A stretch of DNA of 64,000 bases from Pseudomonas sp. GV071 (lineage in GTDB: Bacteria > Pseudomonadota > Gammaproteobacteria > Pseudomonadales > Pseudomonadaceae). The stretch covers positions 57,053 to 121,052 of the forward strand of contig NZ_QAOJ01000016.1 of the NCBI RefSeq assembly GCF_003050835.1, in the 5' to 3' direction. This document shows, piece by piece, positions 61,112 to 64,000 of this stretch. The notes under the pieces were generated by a model. That model worked only from the letters and a program-made list of their open reading frames with translations, ran no database searches and was not told the DNA's origin. Numbering within the stretch: position 1 is the stretch's first letter; each line of letters begins with the position of its first letter. A program made the position numbers and the translations under genes.

Positions 61112-62233
61112 TCAGCCGTTCTTGCGTACGACTTGACCGTCGCGGCACATCAGGCACGCGGCGACGATGTCGTCTTCGAGGTTGACGTGGAACTTGCCTT
61201 CGCTGTCGATGACCAGCTTGAGGAAGTCCAGCAAGTTGCGGGCGTACAGCGCCGACGCATCGGCTGCCACCAGGGCGGCCAGGTTGGTGTGACCGACGAT
61301 GGTCACGCCGTGCTTGATCACTACCTGATCGGCTTCGGTCAGCGGGCAGTTACCGCCCTGGGCTGCCGCGAGGTCGATGACCACGGAGCCGGGTTTCATT
61401 TGCTCGACGGTTTCAGCGCTGAGCAGCACCGGCGCCTTGCGGCCCGGAATCAGTGCGGTGGTGATGACGATGTCAGCCTGCTTGGCGCGCTCGTGCACGG
61501 CCACGGCCTGACGCTGCATCCACGACGCCGGCATCGGACGGGCGTAACCACCAACGCCTTCAGCGGCTTCGCGCTCTTCGTCGGTCTCGAACGGCACGTC
61601 AACGAATTTGGCGCCGAGCGATTCGATCTGCTCTTTCACCGCTGGACGTACGTCGGACGCTTCAATCACCGCACCCAGGCGTTTGGCCGTGGCGATGGCC
61701 TGCAGGCCTGCCACACCGGCGCCGAGAATCAGCACGCGAGCGGCCTTCACGGTACCGGCAGCGGTCATCAGCATCGGCATAAAGCGCGGGTAGTGATGAG
61801 CGGCCAGCAGCACGGCTTTATAGCCGGCAATGTTGGCTTGCGAACTCAGCACGTCGAGGCTCTGCGCGCGCGAGGTGCGCGGCGCGGCTTCGAGGGCGAA
61901 AGCGGTGACGCCGCGTTCAGCCATCTGCGCGATATTTTCGCTGTTGAAAGGGTTAAGCATGCCGACCAGTACCGCGCCGGATTTGAGCTGAGCCAGCTCG
62001 GCGGCATTGGGTGCCACGACCTTCAGCACCAGGTCGGCGCCCAAGGCTGCGGCGGCGTCGCCAATGCTGGCGCCAACGGCTTGATAGGCACTGTCGGGGA
62101 CGCTGGCGTTAACGCCGGCACCGCTCTGTACAGTCACCTGATGGCCCTGGGCGATCAGCTTCTTAATGGTTTCCGGCGTTGCGGCTACCCGCGTTTCGCC
62201 AGTAAAGGTCTCTAGAGGAACACCAATGTGCAC
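61112..62233 (-). CDS. pntAa: NAD(P) transhydrogenase subunit alpha, NAD-binding part
   Basis: 373 residues from a GTG start at 62233 (MHIGVPLETFTGETRVAATP), with AGGAGA 6 bp upstream. An upstream ATG would add ten residues that do not belong. The alanine-dehydrogenase-like dI domain has LILGAGVAGLQAIATAKRLG and SDVRPAVKEQIESLGAKFVD for NAD(H). It is the first gene of the pntAa-pntAb-pntB operon, with the promoter in the long gap upstream. Confidence 0.96.
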   Translation of the reverse strand: MHIGVPLETFTGETRVAATPETIKKLIAQGHQVTVQSGAGVNASVPDSAYQAVGASIGDAAAALGADLVLKVVAPNAAELAQLKSGAVLVGMLNPFNSENIAQMAERGVTAFALEAAPRTSRAQSLDVLSSQANIAGYKAVLLAAHHYPRFMPMLMTAAGTVKAARVLILGAGVAGLQAIATAKRLGAVIEASDVRPAVKEQIESLGAKFVDVPFETDEEREAAEGVGGYARPMPASWMQRQAVAVHERAKQADIVITTALIPGRKAPVLLSAETVEQMKPGSVVIDLAAAQGGNCPLTEADQVVIKHGVTIVGHTNLAALVAADASALYARNLLDFLKLVIDSEGKFHVNLEDDIVAACLMCRDGQVVRKNG

Positions 62234-62962
62234 TTCATATCTCCTGCGTGATCGTTTTTTCAAAAAAACCAGAGCACTGCGGGTGGCGCACTGGGGTGGA
62301 TCAGCACAATCCCTGCTTCGGTACCTCTAGCGGGCAGCCTTGCGAGAGCGGGGCGCGGCATTTTGCAGGTGAACCGTAAGGCCATCAAGAAGTTCTGAAG
62401 GCCAACCTGGAGATAACTACAAGTCACGCTGTGACCAGTGGTATCTGTCATCTTCCCCAAAGCAGCAGCCGATGGGGCCTGCAGCTTGATGCCATGCCTG
62501 TTACAGAGGCATTGGCATCCCTGACGTGAATAACCGTTCATCAGGTCAAGGCAGGTTAGTGACGCGACCAATACGTTAGCTTGCTTTGCATCTGTAACTA
62601 GCTGTTTATTATGATAATTATCAGGTTTATCGGCCGTTTTTCGGCGACAAAACTGTAGCTGGCAGGTTTATTGACTACGGGGTCAGTTAATTTTCACGGT
62701 TCACTACATAAATCGCTGTAAGCCACGTGGTTACTGATCTGAGGTCAATTTTGCACGCGGCGCCGCGCATGCTTTTTATCAGGCTTATGTCGCCTTTTCG
62801 ACTTTTTTTATCGCCATGCGTCGTTATGAGGCCAAAAACGGCTAGTTTTTGTCCTAAATCCACTCAGGATTACCTGCCTGAATGCACACCCATCGCCGCC
62901 GCAGCGGCTAAGGTTTTGTTCATCGCTGCGCACGCCCATGACCACAACAAGAGGCCCCGTCG
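62234..62962. promoter_or_regulatory. Long divergent intergenic region between pntAa and the dioxygenase gene
   Basis: 729 bp with no supported gene; the short frame 62727-62966 lacks a ribosome site and coding character. It holds an imperfect hairpin GATGCCATGCCT...AGGCATTGGCATC (62488-62519), the palindrome TGATAATTATCA (62612-62623) in an AT-rich stretch, a TGAC...GTCA repeat near 62673, and CCACGTGG near 62723. These would suit promoters and operators for both flanking genes, or a small RNA. Confidence 0.55.
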
Positions 62963-63856
62963 ATGACTGAATTCTTTTATGCCCTGGCCAGCCATAACCG
63001 CGCGCGGAACTACCAGCACATTCAGGTGGTGCCAGTGGCCGGCTCGCTGGGCGCTGACGTGACCGGCGTAGATCTCAACCGGCTTCACACCGCGGGCTTC
63101 GCCGAACTGCGCACGGCGTTGCTCGACCACCAGGTGCTGTTTATTCGCGAGCAGCAACTGAGCGTGGCCCAGCTTGAAGCAGTGACCTTGCAGTTCGGTG
63201 AATTCGGCCGCGAGCCTTTTGTGCAGACCATGGCCGAGCACCCGCACGTGATCCATGTGCTGAAGGAGGCCGATGAAAAAGCGCCGTTCGTGTTCGGCGG
63301 CGCCTGGCACACCGACTGGTCATTTCAGGCGCGGCCACCGGCCTTCACCTTGCTGTACGGCGCGGACATTCCAGCCTTTGGCGGCGATACGCTGTACGCC
63401 AACCTGTGTCAGGCCTACGACTGGCTGTCGCCGAAAATGCAGGAGCTGCTTGCCGGCCTGAATGCCCTGCACAGTCCTGAACGCGGCTACGGCCCGGCGG
63501 CGCGGCACAATGATTTGCTGGAGAACATGCAGGTGCGCTACGGCAATGTTGACGATGAACTGCGGGCCCATCCGTTGATCACCCGCCACCCGGAAACCGG
63601 GCGTCAGGTGCTGTTCGTCAACCCGACCTACACCGTTGGCATCGAGGGTTTGAGTGCGGCGGAAGCGCAGCCGCTGCTCAGTTACCTGTTCAATCTGCCG
63701 ACCGCGCCGGCCTTCACCTGCCGTATGCGCTGGAGCAAAGGTACCTTGGCGATCTGGGATAACCGCTGCACCTGGCATCAGCCAATTGCCGACTACCACG
63801 GCGCGCGGCGGGAGATGTACCGCACCACGGTGGTGGGAGAGGCGCCGAGTCGGTAA
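62963..63856 (+). CDS. TauD/TfdA family Fe(II)/2-oxoglutarate dioxygenase
   Basis: 297 residues. The iron facial triad is His116 and Asp118 in AWHTDWSFQ plus His272 in NRCTWHQPIADY; the 2-oxoglutarate arginine lies in RREMYRTTV. Members hydroxylate taurine, alkyl sulfates, 2,4-D and other small substrates, some releasing sulfite. No sulfonate transporter or other sulfur genes lie adjacent, so the substrate stays open. The start at 62963 has CAAGAGG upstream. Confidence 0.92.
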   Translation: MTEFFYALASHNRARNYQHIQVVPVAGSLGADVTGVDLNRLHTAGFAELRTALLDHQVLFIREQQLSVAQLEAVTLQFGEFGREPFVQTMAEHPHVIHVLKEADEKAPFVFGGAWHTDWSFQARPPAFTLLYGADIPAFGGDTLYANLCQAYDWLSPKMQELLAGLNALHSPERGYGPAARHNDLLENMQVRYGNVDDELRAHPLITRHPETGRQVLFVNPTYTVGIEGLSAAEAQPLLSYLFNLPTAPAFTCRMRWSKGTLAIWDNRCTWHQPIADYHGARREMYRTTVVGEAPSR

Positions 63857-63876
63857 CTGACCGAGGTGTGCAGGAG

Positions 63877-63900
63877 TCGCGGCTGAAGCCCCTCCCACAG
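63877..63900. repeat. REP sequence after the dioxygenase gene
   Basis: TCGCGGCTGAAGCCCCTCCC then ACAG, the right half of the REP family seen at 24585, 11 bp before the insertion-sequence end. Confidence 0.75.
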
Positions 63901-63910
63901 GAAATTGAAG

Positions 63911-64000
63911 TGCGCCCCAAAAGTTGGACGGCTATTGATTAAGCCATGGCGGACTTGGCTCTGTATGCGACAGGGCTGAGTCCGCCTAGCTTCATCTTGA
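63911..64000 (-). mobile_element. End of an IS3-family insertion sequence
   Basis: The end begins TGCGCCCCAAAAGTTGGAC, a terminal inverted repeat of the IS3 type with the TG end. Just inside it, on the - strand, a reading frame ends as a transposase C-terminus. The rest of the element lies beyond the window, so neither the other end nor a target duplication can be checked. Confidence 0.75.
63939..64000 (-). CDS. IS3-family transposase, C-terminal fragment (cut by window edge)
   Basis: On the - strand the frame reads KMKLGGLSPVAYRAKSAMA and then TAA at 63939-63941. The LGGLSPVAYR pattern is typical of the end of IS3-family OrfB integrase-type transposases. About 20 codons are visible; the catalytic DDE residues lie outside the window. 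Confidence 0.75.
   Translation of the reverse strand, partial: KMKLGGLSPVAYRAKSAMA

Noticed and set aside
62612..62623. A definite Fur box at TGATAATTATCA
   Set aside because: Only 12 palindromic bases match and the flanks do not extend to the 19-bp pattern, so it is noted only as a palindrome.
62727..62966. A 79-codon frame before the dioxygenase gene
   Set aside because: It overlaps the dioxygenase start, has no ribosome site and a composition unlike coding DNA here.

Overview
This window is chromosomal DNA from a Pseudomonas, most likely of the P. fluorescens/P. putida side of the genus. The evidence is high GC, the genus-typical order HAD hydrolase - rppH - ptsP - (two small genes) - TSUP - lgt - thyA, a clear kinB-algB pair, the recC-recB-recD order, split pntAa-pntAb-pntB, and many REP-type palindromes of the 'GTAGGAGCGGCTTCAGCCGCG' kind common in fluorescent pseudomonads. 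The assignment rests on recognising gene families and order, not on a database search.

Layout. 1-9.3 kb: housekeeping genes (HAD phosphatase, RNA pyrophosphohydrolase, nitrogen PTS enzyme I, lipoprotein diacylglyceryl transferase, thymidylate synthase, cryptochrome/photolyase). 9.5-10.3 kb: a peptidoglycan amidase lipoprotein. 10.4-17.1 kb: a signalling island with a stand-alone receiver protein divergent from a tightly overlapping operon of hybrid kinase, CheR-like methyltransferase, CheB-like methylesterase and a receiver-kinase. 17.1-22.4 kb: the kinB-algB locus, with a sigma-54 promoter on each side. Both promoters have the same kind of TGCAA-N-TTGCA sites at nearly the same upstream distances; they drive a small exported protein on one side and a DUF2383 stress-type protein on the other. 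22.5-30.2 kb: a lipoprotein, membrane proteins, a chemoreceptor, a GIY-YIG protein, a bile-acid-symporter-family transporter and a sugar-nucleotide-type epimerase, with several repeat elements between them.

30.2-35.5 kb is the accessory part. A 'mobile mystery' A/B pair (HTH regulator plus Fic protein) lies behind an AT-rich control region with four palindromic sites spaced exactly 33 bp apart, followed by an LprI-like secreted protein and four small unrecognised or DUF genes with lower GC. 35.5-38.3 kb: an AraC-type regulator and a Na/Pi cotransporter. 38.5-47.2 kb: recCBD, with a REP element carried in frame inside recC. 47.5-49.4 kb: a two-enzyme fusion of a papain-like protease and a GHSAG serine hydrolase. 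49.5-53.2 kb: TerC, CitMHS, AEC and GFA family genes. 53.3-57.0 kb: a DUF4105 protein coupled to a DUF2388 gene, a second DUF2388 gene and two DUF1127 genes. Both DUF1127 genes have the 15-bp motif AAACTGTACCGGTTG upstream. 57.5-62.2 kb: succinyl-CoA:acetate-type CoA transferase and the proton-translocating transhydrogenase operon. 63-63.9 kb: a TauD-type dioxygenase. The window ends inside an IS3-type insertion sequence.

The strongest undescribed-looking signals are regulatory: the paired sigma-54/UAS promoters around kinB-algB, the 33-bp-phased operator array of the mobile mystery pair, and the shared DUF1127 operator. The protease-hydrolase fusion and the receptor-less CheR/CheB phosphorelay are the most unusual protein-level features.
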